This document shows, one piece after another, positions 20,268 to 27,639 of a DNA stretch of 27,639 nucleotides (the stretch's first letter is position 1; the number at the start of each line of letters is the position of its first letter). The position numbers and the translations under genes were made by a program. Origin of the DNA: a virus. The stretch covers positions 1-27,639 of IMG/VR virus record IMGVR_UViG_3300037882_003601; one strand, 5' to 3'. The notes beneath the pieces were generated by a model. The model worked only from the letters and a program-made list of their open reading frames with translations. It was not told the origin of the DNA and did no database searches.

Positions 20268-20486
20268 ATGAAATATTCAGCATGGCAAGATGGCGGCACC
20301 GATCCTCAAATTAAGGGCGTTTATGAGGCAAGACGAGATGAAACTAGCGCCGTCGGCCCATGGCTATTCATTTCCGGCAATTGGTATCCCATAATGTTTC
20401 ACAATAAAGTCAACAATAGCTACTCGTATTCAACGATCCCATTCGATATAACAAGTATTGCATTCCAATGGCGGGGGAGAATTTAG
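20268..20486 (+). CDS. Tandem WRG-family protein 2
   Basis: 72 aa. MKYSAWQDGGTDPQIKGVYE... and QWRGRI at the end. Starts on the base after the previous stop. The central part (PWLFISGNWYPIMFHNKVNN) differs strongly from its paralogs, so the copies have diverged in the middle while ends are kept. Confidence 0.68.
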   Translation: MKYSAWQDGGTDPQIKGVYEARRDETSAVGPWLFISGNWYPIMFHNKVNNSYSYSTIPFDITSIAFQWRGRI

Positions 20487-20487
20487 A

Positions 20488-20706
20488 ATGAAATATTCCG
20501 ACTGGCAAAATGGCAGTATCCGGCCAAAATTATCCGGGGTTTATCAGCGTAGATCGTCGCTCAGGCGGTTCTCTGAAGAACCCAACACTACATTTTGTCG
20601 TTACGACAAAGACGCCGATAGATGGTGCAGAACAATGCCATCGGATGACAACTATTTCCCCGAGGGTCTCGGGCAATTTTGGCAATGGCGGGGGCGACTC
20701 GATTAA
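20488..20706 (+). CDS. Tandem WRG-family protein 3
   Basis: 72 aa from ATG 20488 (a longer frame from 20458 lies in the previous gene). MKYSDWQNGSIRPKLSGVYQ at the start, FWQWRGRLD at the end; the middle is basic and polar (RRSSLRRFSEEPN, DKDADRW). Third member of the array. Confidence 0.68.
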   Translation: MKYSDWQNGSIRPKLSGVYQRRSSLRRFSEEPNTTFCRYDKDADRWCRTMPSDDNYFPEGLGQFWQWRGRLD

Positions 20707-20788
20707 TGCACATCCCGACTATTGACAATGCCGTGCGGTAGCCAAAGCGCTAGCACACCGAAAGATATTGGTGCGCGAGGATTGGAAA

Positions 20789-21037
20789 ATGACGGATATG
20801 CAAATTAAAAAACCAGAACCAACGAAAAGCCTCGCCGACAATAATAAATTTGTTTGCCGTAAATGCATGGTCGAAATGCGCCCGGGCAAAGCCATCGAAA
20901 ACACACTAACCGGCGCGCCAGAATTTATCGACGGGCCACCAATCGTTACCATGTCATCCGGTGGCCCAGGGAAATTGATAGACTGCCTAAAATGCCTGGA
21001 ATGCGGCTGGAGTATTTACACTGGGAATGGAAATTAA
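20789..21037 (+). CDS. Zinc-ribbon type phage protein, 82 aa
   Basis: ATG 20789 has GAGG eight bases upstream. FVCRKCMVEMRPG gives C-x2-C and LIDCLKCLECGWS gives C-x2-C-x2-C, separated by GPPIVTMSSGGPGKL. This Cys spacing with a conserved GGPGKL is found in small hypothetical phage proteins; metal binding is likely, function unknown. Confidence 0.7.
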   Translation: MTDMQIKKPEPTKSLADNNKFVCRKCMVEMRPGKAIENTLTGAPEFIDGPPIVTMSSGGPGKLIDCLKCLECGWSIYTGNGN

Positions 21038-21298
21038 ATGACCGTTATGAAAAATGATACAGAAGAAGCACTCAATCAACTAAAAATCTTAGCGCGCGGC
21101 CTGGATTCCGACCCCAAACTCGACGAAAATTCGGACTATTACGACGCGTTTGTTTTTTTGTCTAATTACATTTACGCAAAAGGATTACGTGGTATTGCTA
21201 GCGAGACCTCCGGCGGGGGATCAGGTTTCCATTTTCCGCGTTCCGGAACGGGAGTCGTTGGTTGCATAGACTTCGTCCCAAAAGACCATTTCTACTAG
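21038..21298 (+). CDS. Hypothetical early protein, 86 aa
   Basis: Last plus-strand gene of the operon, starting directly after the previous TAA. An acidic helical first half (EEALNQLKILARGLDSDPKL) and a Gly-rich second half with GGGSGFHFPRSGTG. No family recognised. Confidence 0.58.
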   Translation: MTVMKNDTEEALNQLKILARGLDSDPKLDENSDYYDAFVFLSNYIYAKGLRGIASETSGGGSGFHFPRSGTGVVGCIDFVPKDHFY

Positions 21299-21306
21299 TA
21301 TTTTAC

Positions 21307-21336
21307 ATTCTAATGCTTCCGCTATCACATTAGAAT
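21307..21336. terminator. Inverted repeat between convergent operons
   Basis: ATTCTAATG (21307-21315) and CATTAGAAT (21328-21336), a perfect 9-bp stem with a 12-base loop, between the ends of the two converging operons. AT-rich and without a clear U run, so termination would be weak; it could instead be a protein site. Confidence 0.35.
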
Positions 21337-21358
21337 CGTGCAAATAATGGCAGATGGC

Positions 21359-23887
21359 CTATTGGCGGGCGTTTCCAACAACCTCCCAATCAGTCGCCAC
21401 GGCGTTTTCCTGAGTCAGAGGCACACTACCCGCACGCTGCATTGATTTACCAGACACCGCGCTTGCTACCGCCGCTTGTAGCGTTTCGTAAGGCGGTAAG
21501 ACGGGTAACCATGCCGTTACATTGTCTACCGGCGTCATCGTTACCGTTGGCTCGCTACGACGGCGCACGGTTCGCCCTGCTTGGATCGCTGGCAACACAT
21601 CCGTTAACGTCATTGGTTCCGGCTGGGGTGGCGGTGAAACCACTGGATAGCCCACATGCGCCGGATCACGATTTTTATAGGCGTCCAAGACGCTGCAACA
21701 GTTGGCGTAATAGCGCAAATCCGCCCAATTAACGATATCCGCGCAGTCGAATTCCGCAATCAGATAATCTTTGAATTCTGCATCTGTGAGCAACGACAAT
21801 TGGTTCACTGTTTTGTACTGAGCAAGGTAGCAAACCCATTCCGCGCCCAAGCACGTTTGCAGCGATGCGCGCCGCCTACCATCCGAACGGATAGCCTCGG
21901 ATTGGTACACCCACTCGCCGGTTTTGTATCGAGCGAAATCGAAGGCTGGCCATTTGCCGTCTTGACGGGTGATGAAAAACAATCCTTGGTGACCGTCCGC
22001 GCTCATGACAATACCGCCACTCGTCGGTGCAATCAGCCTGGGATAGCCGTTAAAGGGCACGCCAGGATGTCCGCCAGGTGCGCCGTATGAGCCGCCCCAA
22101 TAGGGCAGCGTAGAGCCGTCTACGGCAGTCACAGCGACCGAGTTGTCGTACCAGTGGCACGTAAACGCCGCGTCTTTGTACTTCGGCCCGCACCATGCGC
22201 CCCGGTCAAGCGCCAGCGTTGGCCATGAGTAGCGCAACACTTCAGGGCGCTTGCCCATGTAATGTTTTGGTAGATTGCGTACCAATTTGATCGTGCCCGC
22301 ATCGAGGTCAATGCGCATTAGCTGATAGGTGTCGTGGCAAACGTACTCAACTGTTTTACCATCGCTCAATGTTTCCATTTGCGTCGGGTGGCAAAATTGC
22401 GCCGTTGCGAACGGTACTGCATCGAACGTCATCGCACCCCAAGCCGCGCGATTCAAATCTTCATCCTCTTTGAAATCGCCCTGATTATCACCGGGATAAA
22501 CACCAAAGAATTTAGTCGGGACTTTTGGTGCTTTTGCCAGAGTAGAGAGTAATCCGGTTTTTAGATCAAGCATGCGAATTGCGGAATTGTGCTCATCGCC
22601 AATGAGTAAACAGCCAGCGTATTTGCCCGCCGTTATGCCAGTCACGCCGCGCGGCTGATTCATTTTGTTCTGGCCAACTAGGCCGTCGAGGTACCCATCA
22701 CCATTACCGCCCGCTGCAACGCGGCCATTCCTGGTTTTTAGATCGATCCGCACGATAGATGATTTCCACGGCTCGGCGACGTAAATAACATCCGGCTCGT
22801 TATCAAGGGGTGACCAGCACATATCCCAAGCACGATCAATGCGGGGCGCGTTAACAGGATCGTCCGCGACAAAATTAAAATACTGCGCTTCCCAGTCGTG
22901 ACGGGCTTTAGGATCATCAATAGCAGATGCGCATCGCGTATTGGGCGCACCGTCTTTTGATTCCCAGCCGTAGAAGGTCTCGCACTTCCCTGTTTCAATG
23001 CTCTTCTCCCACACCGAACCGATTGGCGACCCAAATATCAAGTCTCCATTCGGGCGCTCAAGAACTTTAAATGCAAATGATTTAGGCTGAGCGGTTTCAA
23101 CGTCGCCCGATTTGCTGTCGTTCAGAGACATATCGCCGAAGATCGTCGCGTATTGTTTTTTATATCGCGCGACAGATGAGGGCGTGCGACCGTCATAATC
23201 GCTTTCGGTGTATCGATGATAGTTGGTCATGATCGGCCCGCCCCACGGGGTCATCGTAGGCAGTGACATACCGTCATAGTCGCTTGAGAAACTCACGGCG
23301 ATAGGTTGTGACCACACCTGAGCGGCACCTTGATACGGATCGATGTTGGTGGTAAACCCGGCTGATTTAACCAACGGAACATTAAGGTTGCCAGACTTGC
23401 GCACGCCTTTATAGGGCACAATTTTTGATCCGTAATTAAACGGCCAGTAATCGCGTTCGGGGAAGTAATGCGGCGCTAACAGAATGTTCTTTGCATCCGG
23501 CAATTGCACTTTTCCTTTGCTCACAACGAAGGCAGTGTTGAGCGTGCATTCGAGCGACGATCCGAGGTGGTAAATTCCATCTGCAAGATTGAGTGATTTC
23601 GCGCTTGGCTTCCATGATGCGTCAATGGTGGTAAAAACCGGCGAGGTCACTGCTACAACCCGTTGGCCGGACTCGATAGAATATAAATGCATCGTCCAAG
23701 GCACGACAGCGCCAGTCCAAGGCTTCATGCCGCCCGCATAGGTGTCGAACAAGCGCGCGCCGATAGCGATAACATCGTCGACGAGTGAATATGAAGTCCA
23801 AAGCGACCAACGGTCATACGTCGAATAAATATTAGCTTGTGGTGTAAGGACACCAACAATGGGTTGATTCGTGCCGTTGATGATCAT
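21359..23887 (-). CDS. Large virion-associated protein with NHL-like beta-propeller
   Basis: 842 aa, no signal peptide. The first 300 residues are beta-rich and Trp/Tyr-rich (YDRWSLWTSYSLVDDVIAIGARLFDTYAGG). Residues about 355-640 carry propeller blades: VIYVAEPWKSSIVRIDLKTR, AAGGNGDGYLDG, MNQPRGVTGI, CLLIGDEHNSAIRMLDLKTG, VEYVCHDTYQLMRIDLDAGT. The DG....A....P.G...... pattern is typical of NHL repeats. The tail from about 745 is Pro-rich and variable. Last gene of the tail region; best guess is a receptor-contacting fibre or tip. The NHL assignment is by eye. Confidence 0.72.
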   Translation of the reverse strand: MIINGTNQPIVGVLTPQANIYSTYDRWSLWTSYSLVDDVIAIGARLFDTYAGGMKPWTGAVVPWTMHLYSIESGQRVVAVTSPVFTTIDASWKPSAKSLNLADGIYHLGSSLECTLNTAFVVSKGKVQLPDAKNILLAPHYFPERDYWPFNYGSKIVPYKGVRKSGNLNVPLVKSAGFTTNIDPYQGAAQVWSQPIAVSFSSDYDGMSLPTMTPWGGPIMTNYHRYTESDYDGRTPSSVARYKKQYATIFGDMSLNDSKSGDVETAQPKSFAFKVLERPNGDLIFGSPIGSVWEKSIETGKCETFYGWESKDGAPNTRCASAIDDPKARHDWEAQYFNFVADDPVNAPRIDRAWDMCWSPLDNEPDVIYVAEPWKSSIVRIDLKTRNGRVAAGGNGDGYLDGLVGQNKMNQPRGVTGITAGKYAGCLLIGDEHNSAIRMLDLKTGLLSTLAKAPKVPTKFFGVYPGDNQGDFKEDEDLNRAAWGAMTFDAVPFATAQFCHPTQMETLSDGKTVEYVCHDTYQLMRIDLDAGTIKLVRNLPKHYMGKRPEVLRYSWPTLALDRGAWCGPKYKDAAFTCHWYDNSVAVTAVDGSTLPYWGGSYGAPGGHPGVPFNGYPRLIAPTSGGIVMSADGHQGLFFITRQDGKWPAFDFARYKTGEWVYQSEAIRSDGRRRASLQTCLGAEWVCYLAQYKTVNQLSLLTDAEFKDYLIAEFDCADIVNWADLRYYANCCSVLDAYKNRDPAHVGYPVVSPPPQPEPMTLTDVLPAIQAGRTVRRRSEPTVTMTPVDNVTAWLPVLPPYETLQAAVASAVSGKSMQRAGSVPLTQENAVATDWEVVGNARQ

Positions 23888-23892
23888 GTTTG

Positions 23893-24075
23893 TTATCGCC
23901 CGACGTGGATTCGTGGCAAGTCAATAAATAGCGTTAGCACCCACAACACGACGGCAACAACCACGACGATGTTGAGAATGTTTTTAATCTTTTCTTCCAT
24001 TGGGATGTAGGTGTTGACCACCCACAACAACACGCCGACAAAAACTAACGTCACGATCAAAGTCATTAAATTCAT
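23893..24075 (-). CDS. Small membrane protein, Thivi_2564-like family
   Basis: 60 aa with two membrane helices: LMTLIVTLVFVGVLLWVVNTY and LNIVVVVAVVLWVLTLF, joined by IPMEEKIKNI. This LLWVVNTYIPM...KKILNIVVVVAVVLWLL plan is a known small membrane family of proteobacteria and their phages. In a lysis-type cluster it may act as a holin or pinholin-like protein; not shown. Confidence 0.75.
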   Translation of the reverse strand: MNLMTLIVTLVFVGVLLWVVNTYIPMEEKIKNILNIVVVVAVVLWVLTLFIDLPRIHVGR

Positions 24076-24089
24076 AGTACCCCCATTGT

Positions 24090-24212
24090 TTAATCGATAT
24101 GCTGAAACACAATTACCGTTACAACGACAACGCCCAATAACAACGCAATATCAATGGCGTTAATTTGTTGGGCAAATAAGATGATCGGTTTGACAGCTTC
24201 AAGTAACGCCAT
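24090..24212 (-). CDS. 40-aa single-pass membrane protein
   Basis: MALLEAVKPIILFAQQINAI is followed by a membrane helix DIALLLGVVVVTVIVF and QHID. The start at 24212 is directly next to the stop of the lipoprotein gene upstream (24213). Small membrane proteins like this are common in phage lysis clusters. Confidence 0.6.
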   Translation of the reverse strand: MALLEAVKPIILFAQQINAIDIALLLGVVVVTVIVFQHID

Positions 24213-24455
24213 TTATTTGATCTCCGTTATGACAAGAGGGCTTCGACAAATCGCTATCCACCCTTGCAACTTTTCTGGACTCGTGCCGAATTCCTGAAAC
24301 CAGGTTTCGACATCGAGATATTTACAAAGCGCGGCTTTGGCGAGTCGGAATTCCTCTTTCTTGACCTCCGAACGTACCTCACGAACGCCTAGGGTAAGCG
24401 CCGAATATTGCGCGCAGCCCGATAGCAATAGCACCAATAAAATAGCCGTTTTCAT
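24213..24455 (-). CDS. Small lipoprotein, possible outer-membrane spanin
   Basis: 80 aa with signal MKTAILLVLLLSGC: lipobox LSGC, modified Cys14. The mature part is charged and helical (TLGVREVRSEVKKEEFRLAK), with Cys residues at about 44 and 70. Placement among holin-like genes suggests an o-spanin or other lysis lipoprotein, though it lacks the Pro-rich character of Rz1. Overlaps the upstream gene by ATGA. Confidence 0.7.
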   Translation of the reverse strand: MKTAILLVLLLSGCAQYSALTLGVREVRSEVKKEEFRLAKAALCKYLDVETWFQEFGTSPEKLQGWIAICRSPLVITEIK

Positions 24456-24655
24456 TGAAGACTCACTGTTGGGTTGAGTATATTTTTCGTGGCGTACACG
24501 CGGAAAACAACCACCATCACACCAGCAAACAATTCGACGAGGTTATTGATGGACATCATTAATTGTTCCGGGTGAAACTCCAAGCCAAACACACGCAAAA
24601 TTGCATCGACAAGAATAAATATCGCCGCAATAATCGTCTTTTTTCCATCTAACAT
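24452..24655 (-). CDS. Holin-like small membrane protein
   Basis: 67 aa. KKTIIAAIFILVDAILRVFG is a membrane helix, followed by the polar LEFHPEQLMMSINN and a second helix LVELFAGVMVVVFRVY, with a basic ATKNILN tail. Two helices and small size fit class II/III holins, which form lesions at lysis. No endolysin is visible next to it. Confidence 0.65.
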   Translation of the reverse strand: MLDGKKTIIAAIFILVDAILRVFGLEFHPEQLMMSINNLVELFAGVMVVVFRVYATKNILNPTVSLQ

Positions 24656-24657
24656 AA

Positions 24658-25122
24658 TCAGTCCCTTTGTTTTGTAAATTGCGAAGACTCTTGCAACGAC
24701 TCTATGCTTTGTTGCTGCAATCGATTAACTACCTCGCCCTCGCTGACGTGCGAAAAAATCCAGTAGATCGAGCCGCCAATGATTGATTGGAACAGCGTCA
24801 GTAAAATTGTTGCGACTGCGACACCGGCGCGCCACGAAGACATCATTTTCTCGATTTTGGTATCCACGATCTTTATTTCTCGATCTATTTTTGCATCGAG
24901 AAGTTGACCGCTACCGCGATTTTCATCAACGCGCGACCATATCTTTGACAGGTCTACTTGCGCGTTTTGCGAGTGGATCATTAACTCCGCAATGGTTTTA
25001 TCGAGCAATCCGATTTGCTGGACGTTGCTGCGTATATGGCCGATTTCCTCGACGATATAACGCACCTGCTCGCGCATTTTAGTTAGGTCATTCGACAAAT
25101 CTTCGTTCGTGATAGTGGACAT
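24658..25122 (-). CDS. Coiled-coil protein with one membrane helix
   Basis: 154 aa: a long heptad-rich N-terminal coil (about 1-95, DLTKMREQVRYIVEEIGHIR and KIDREIKIVDTKIEKMM), a membrane segment VAVATILLTLFQSIIGGSIYWIF (about 104-126) and a short coiled tail. Proteins of this plan often accompany phage lysis genes and may be i-spanin or holin-like; the long N-terminal part would be cytoplasmic or periplasmic depending on orientation. Confidence 0.65.
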   Translation of the reverse strand: MSTITNEDLSNDLTKMREQVRYIVEEIGHIRSNVQQIGLLDKTIAELMIHSQNAQVDLSKIWSRVDENRGSGQLLDAKIDREIKIVDTKIEKMMSSWRAGVAVATILLTLFQSIIGGSIYWIFSHVSEGEVVNRLQQQSIESLQESSQFTKQRD

Positions 25123-25125
25123 AAT

Positions 25126-25407
25126 TTAATCAATCGTCTTGATAACAATTCCAACGTGCTTGTTAACCTCAAAGTGATAGCGCTCGATGAGTTCTTTTTT
25201 TCCGATCAATTCGATCACTACGTAGATTTCCAACCCATCGTGATTTAACCCTCGCATTTTTATTTTCTCACCAACGTTTACTTCTTCGGCCTCGATTTGG
25301 ACTATGTTTTTAACATCGTTATTGATAGGCATAACCATCTTAATTTCCAGCGTGCCGTGCAGCGCAATCGAATGTCTCCAGGTATTCCAAAGTTTTTTGA
25401 TTTCCAC
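25126..25407 (-). CDS. Hypothetical protein, 93 aa
   Basis: Beta-rich with charged loops (LEIKMVMPINNDVKNIVQIE, GEKIKMRGLNHDGLEIYVVIE). No membrane segment, no family recognised. Sits between the LVIVD propeller gene and the lysis-type cluster. Confidence 0.55.
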   Translation of the reverse strand: MEIKKLWNTWRHSIALHGTLEIKMVMPINNDVKNIVQIEAEEVNVGEKIKMRGLNHDGLEIYVVIELIGKKELIERYHFEVNKHVGIVIKTID

Positions 25408-25422
25408 TTTGCTTTACCTCAG

Positions 25423-26685
25423 TTACGAGTTAATGTAAAAAAGCTGCCGTAGTGCCGAACTTGATGCGCCGCTAGTATCCGGCGTGAATTCAGAGAAATC
25501 CGAAAGGATGGTTAGCCAGCCTACCGGTGGTTCAGCATCCGGTCTTGCCCAGGAAACATAAATACTATTATTTTGCACTGAGACACTATAAGCATATGGC
25601 TCTGCACCGGGGACAACTGTGTTGTCAATAATGATCGTCTCGATAAAAACCGGCGATAGTGGACTGCTGATATCAAAGCGCTTTAATTCAAAATTAGTCG
25701 CTGTTGCCAAAACGTTATCGGCGTTCATGATGAATAAATTATTGCCGTCTACATGGACGTAAAACGGCACATCTCCGTTAGGAACATTGGCATATTCATA
25801 AGGGATATATTCAGTCTGAAGCGAGGGCGCGGTAGGTGTAGAAATATCCACTATTTGCACGCGGTCTACGTTCGGCACATACAAATAATTACCGCTACGC
25901 GCAAATTTATTAAGCGGAATAAAATTACCTAAATAAGAATATTCCGCGATTAATAAGTTAAGTGTCCCGACCTTGGTAATATTTTCCGGATCGGAAATAT
26001 CGAAAACCCAAAAGCCATTAAACGTTGAATAGCCAAAATCAGGCGGATCGGCGACTTGCGCTTCGTTCGCAGTGTCATAAATCGTGACGTACAAATAATC
26101 ACTCACAATTTTCATGCTCGCCGCATACCAGACAGCCGGGTAAGTCACATCAATTTGCCAATTCCCGGCGATAGCGGGCGTGCTTGGCGTGGCAATATCA
26201 ATCGTTCTAATGTAAGCCGGAGTATTCGAATTTACCGTACCGACACCTTGCATAAACAGGTAATCGTTATGAACCAGCATGGGAACGGCGTATTCAGCGC
26301 GAATATCGTTGCTGGGCAATGTCGCTGGAATTTGCCCGACGTTAACCGGCGCGGCTTTATTGGTAACATCAATGACAACGATATTGGTGTTTTGCAACGA
26401 TAAGGCGCGATTGTTGTTGCAAACGTAAACATAATTGCCGCCAACCACTAAGTTGATGCTGGCGCGACGTACACCGGTCGGCGCGGTAGGCGCGACTACT
26501 GAACATGACCCGACTTGCACGCAAGCCGCCGGGTTACTGACATCGATAATGCGCAATAAGAAATCCGTTTGCCCGACATTATCGGCAAGCAAATAACAAT
26601 AATCACCGACAACAACGGATTCGCCTAATGCCGGATCAACCTGAAAAGTCGGGGTAAGTTCAAAGTCATTGCGAGTGTAAGGCAT
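25423..26685 (-). CDS. Tail protein with LVIVD beta-propeller repeats
   Basis: 420 aa from ATG 26685, which overlaps the previous stop (TAATG); the longer frame from 26766 lies within that gene. Six LVIVD-type blades are readable: LRIIDVSNPAACVQVGS, IVVIDVTNKAAPVNVGQI, IRTIDIATPSTPAIAGNW, FWVFDISDPENITKVGTL, VQIVDISTPTAPSLQTE and LKRFDISSPLSPVFIE, each followed by an aromatic (N/D)YLYV strand. These make a six- to seven-bladed propeller. No signal peptide, and coupling to the tail adaptor gene, point to a virion protein such as a receptor-binding tip. Confidence 0.8.
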   Translation of the reverse strand: MPYTRNDFELTPTFQVDPALGESVVVGDYCYLLADNVGQTDFLLRIIDVSNPAACVQVGSCSVVAPTAPTGVRRASINLVVGGNYVYVCNNNRALSLQNTNIVVIDVTNKAAPVNVGQIPATLPSNDIRAEYAVPMLVHNDYLFMQGVGTVNSNTPAYIRTIDIATPSTPAIAGNWQIDVTYPAVWYAASMKIVSDYLYVTIYDTANEAQVADPPDFGYSTFNGFWVFDISDPENITKVGTLNLLIAEYSYLGNFIPLNKFARSGNYLYVPNVDRVQIVDISTPTAPSLQTEYIPYEYANVPNGDVPFYVHVDGNNLFIMNADNVLATATNFELKRFDISSPLSPVFIETIIIDNTVVPGAEPYAYSVSVQNNSIYVSWARPDAEPPVGWLTILSDFSEFTPDTSGASSSALRQLFYINS

Positions 26686-27377
26686 TAAGTTCTCTGTCCG
26701 ACAAGAGTGAACCCCAGGCTTGCAAGGGTAGTATCGAAGGTTGCAGGCCCGACAATGGAAAACCAATCCGACGCCGCGAAGCTAATCGCCGGGAAACCAA
26801 CGAAGGTTGCGACAGTACCCGCCGCCGCCCAACGAATCGTCCCTTTTGAAACATCATTGACACGAAAGTCATAATTCGCTTGCGCCGTTGCCGCAACTTG
26901 TGAAATCGCTTTACTTTGCCCAATGCCGGTTATCGCTTCCATATTGATAGGGAACGTTCCGGCACAACCAAACGGTGCGCGAATGACTAACACATTATTG
27001 ACCGACACCCCTGAAATAAAAGCCGTGATGACATACGGCTTTTGTTGAGTAAATGTCGGGATAGTCGGGTCAAGGGCGCTATCGGCTCGACGTGTCCAGA
27101 CAGTCGCACCGGCGGGTGTTTTCAGCGCAATGTCGTAACTTTGCCCGGTAGTCATATACAACGGCTGGGGCAACTCGCCGCGGGCATTAAGCGCGATGTA
27201 TTGCCCGCCGATACCGTCGCTGGTGTAAGTATGCGCTACCGCGCCAGCAGCATCGGTATACATCGTGGCGTGTGTCGTTGTCCCGGTCAAATAGGTATAC
27301 AATCGCCCGCCAACCATCAATTCACCGATATCAGTGAATTCCTGTAAGTTAAAATAACCTGGTTGCTTTACCGCCAT
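26685..27377 (-). CDS. Tail fibre or spike head-binding protein
   Basis: 230 aa. The N-terminal ~110 residues read GYFNLQEFTDIGELMVGGRL, YTYLTGTTTHATMYTDAAG, then NARGELPQPLYM, SYDIALKTPAGATVWTRRAD. This is the widespread fibre-attachment domain of podovirus tail fibres, related in plan to the P22 tailspike head-binding domain. The C-terminal ~100 residues are a separate beta domain. It may be the adaptor that links the propeller proteins downstream to the tail. AAGGG precedes the ATG by seven bases. Confidence 0.8.
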   Translation of the reverse strand: MAVKQPGYFNLQEFTDIGELMVGGRLYTYLTGTTTHATMYTDAAGAVAHTYTSDGIGGQYIALNARGELPQPLYMTTGQSYDIALKTPAGATVWTRRADSALDPTIPTFTQQKPYVITAFISGVSVNNVLVIRAPFGCAGTFPINMEAITGIGQSKAISQVAATAQANYDFRVNDVSKGTIRWAAAGTVATFVGFPAISFAASDWFSIVGPATFDTTLASLGFTLVGQRT

Positions 27378-27394
27378 GATCTACCCTTAATAAA

Positions 27395-27529
27395 ATGGAC
27401 TTTATTCAATTTAAGTTCTGGAAAGCCGCTGTTTTTGTGCTGGCGGCATTCGTGTACGGCTTGTATCGCGGCTTCATTGGTCAGTCGCTAAAACCGGGGC
27501 CGAACGATAAGCTACCGCCGGAACGGTAG
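27395..27529 (+). CDS. 44-aa membrane protein on the opposite strand
   Basis: MDFIQFKFWKAAVFVLAAFV begins a single membrane helix, followed by YGLYRGFIGQ and a polar end KPGPNDKLPPER. This resembles a widespread 40-45-aa phage membrane protein (FWK..VFV..AF.YGL.RG). There is no ribosome site before the ATG, and its end overlaps the reading frame of the minus-strand gene at 27481. It would have its start 17 bases from the divergent tail gene. Confidence 0.4.
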   Translation: MDFIQFKFWKAAVFVLAAFVYGLYRGFIGQSLKPGPNDKLPPER

Positions 27530-27639
27530 GAGAAGCCAAGCGCCTAATGGGATTGCCTAACGCTGCATTTCGCGCAGTCTTGCTATTGAGCAGTAGATTC
27601 GCGCCGCGCCCGCCCGCTGCTGTAGCCGCTAACGCCCCA
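27481..27639 (-). CDS. C-terminal end of a late gene, probably an ejection protein (runs off right edge)
   Basis: The last 52 codons of an open minus frame ending TGA at 27483-27481. The Ala/Gly/Asn-rich sequence (GALAATAAGGRGANLLLNSK, RNAALGNPIRR, ending APVLATDQ) is like the C-termini of P22-type internal ejection proteins, and gene order (ejection proteins before the tail fibre) agrees. The fragment is short and low in complexity, so assignment is tentative. Confidence 0.45.

Noticed and set aside
26686-26766. Extension of the LVIVD propeller gene with CxxC motifs
   Set aside because: It lies within the tail-adaptor gene; the TAATG at 26685 is the natural start.

Overview
The window is part of a temperate, P22-like (short-tailed, headful-type) phage or prophage of a Gram-negative, probably proteobacterial, host. 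The head genes fit P22 order: small terminase, large terminase, P22 gp1-type portal, accessory head proteins, scaffold, P22 gp5-type coat, and the start of a gp4-like gene. The immunity region is laid out like lambda's, and several proteins belong to families common in proteobacterial phages (Erf recombinase, DUF551, DUF4224, VRR-NUC, LRTEW-type replication protein). TAA, TAG and TGA all serve as ordinary stops. Neither end is a natural end: position 1 cuts the gp4-like gene, and position 27639 lies in what looks like the C-terminal part of an ejection-type gene. If the genome is circular or concatemeric, the missing part (rest of gp4, gp10/gp26, ejection proteins, probably the endolysin) lies between these ends.

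Layout. (1) Minus strand, 8804 down to 1: late head operon, nearly every gene coupled to the next by ATGA, GTGA or short gaps, with a UUCG-tetraloop terminator directly after the coat gene. (2) 8805-9089: divergent control region with a late promoter (minus), an early-type promoter (plus) and two identical 15-bp palindromes exactly 105 bp apart. (3) Plus strand, 9090-9595: a two-gene cassette, an acidic 103-aa protein followed by a small HTH protein, placed against the direction of both flanking operons. (4) Minus strand, 12892 down to 9592: Cro-like gene, structured RNA region, terminator, small membrane peptide, leader peptide, replication-region genes, small Cys-rich protein, HTH/zinc protein and VRR-NUC nuclease. 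(5) 12893-13002: divergent switch region with repeated operator-like sites and back-to-back promoters whose -35 boxes coincide. (6) Plus strand, 13003-21298: repressor and coupled lipoprotein, then an early operon with its own operator-controlled promoter (small genes, Erf recombinase, HNH protein broken by a TGA, SSB, small hypotheticals, heptad-repeat protein, DUF4224 protein, truncated integrase, DUF551, methyltransferase remnant, three tandem WRG-motif paralogs, zinc protein). (7) Minus strand, 27639 down to 21359: tail and lysis region with a tail-fibre-like adaptor, an LVIVD beta-propeller protein, five small membrane or lipoprotein genes and an NHL-like beta-propeller protein.

Functionally, repressor and Cro would bind the shared AGTACnAAAnGACATW sites at 12901-12965 and 13602-13617 to choose between lysogeny and the two early operons. 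The right-hand early operon makes replication proteins and a candidate late regulator; the left-hand one makes recombination proteins. Late genes then build the capsid and the tail propellers.

Genes are being lost or reshaped: the integrase lacks its catalytic C-terminus, only the last 51 codons of a cytosine methyltransferase remain, and the HNH gene has a stop inside its zinc finger. There are also duplications: the portal C-terminus exists again as a separate gene, and the WRG gene is triplicated.

All family names come from reading the translations; no database search was possible.
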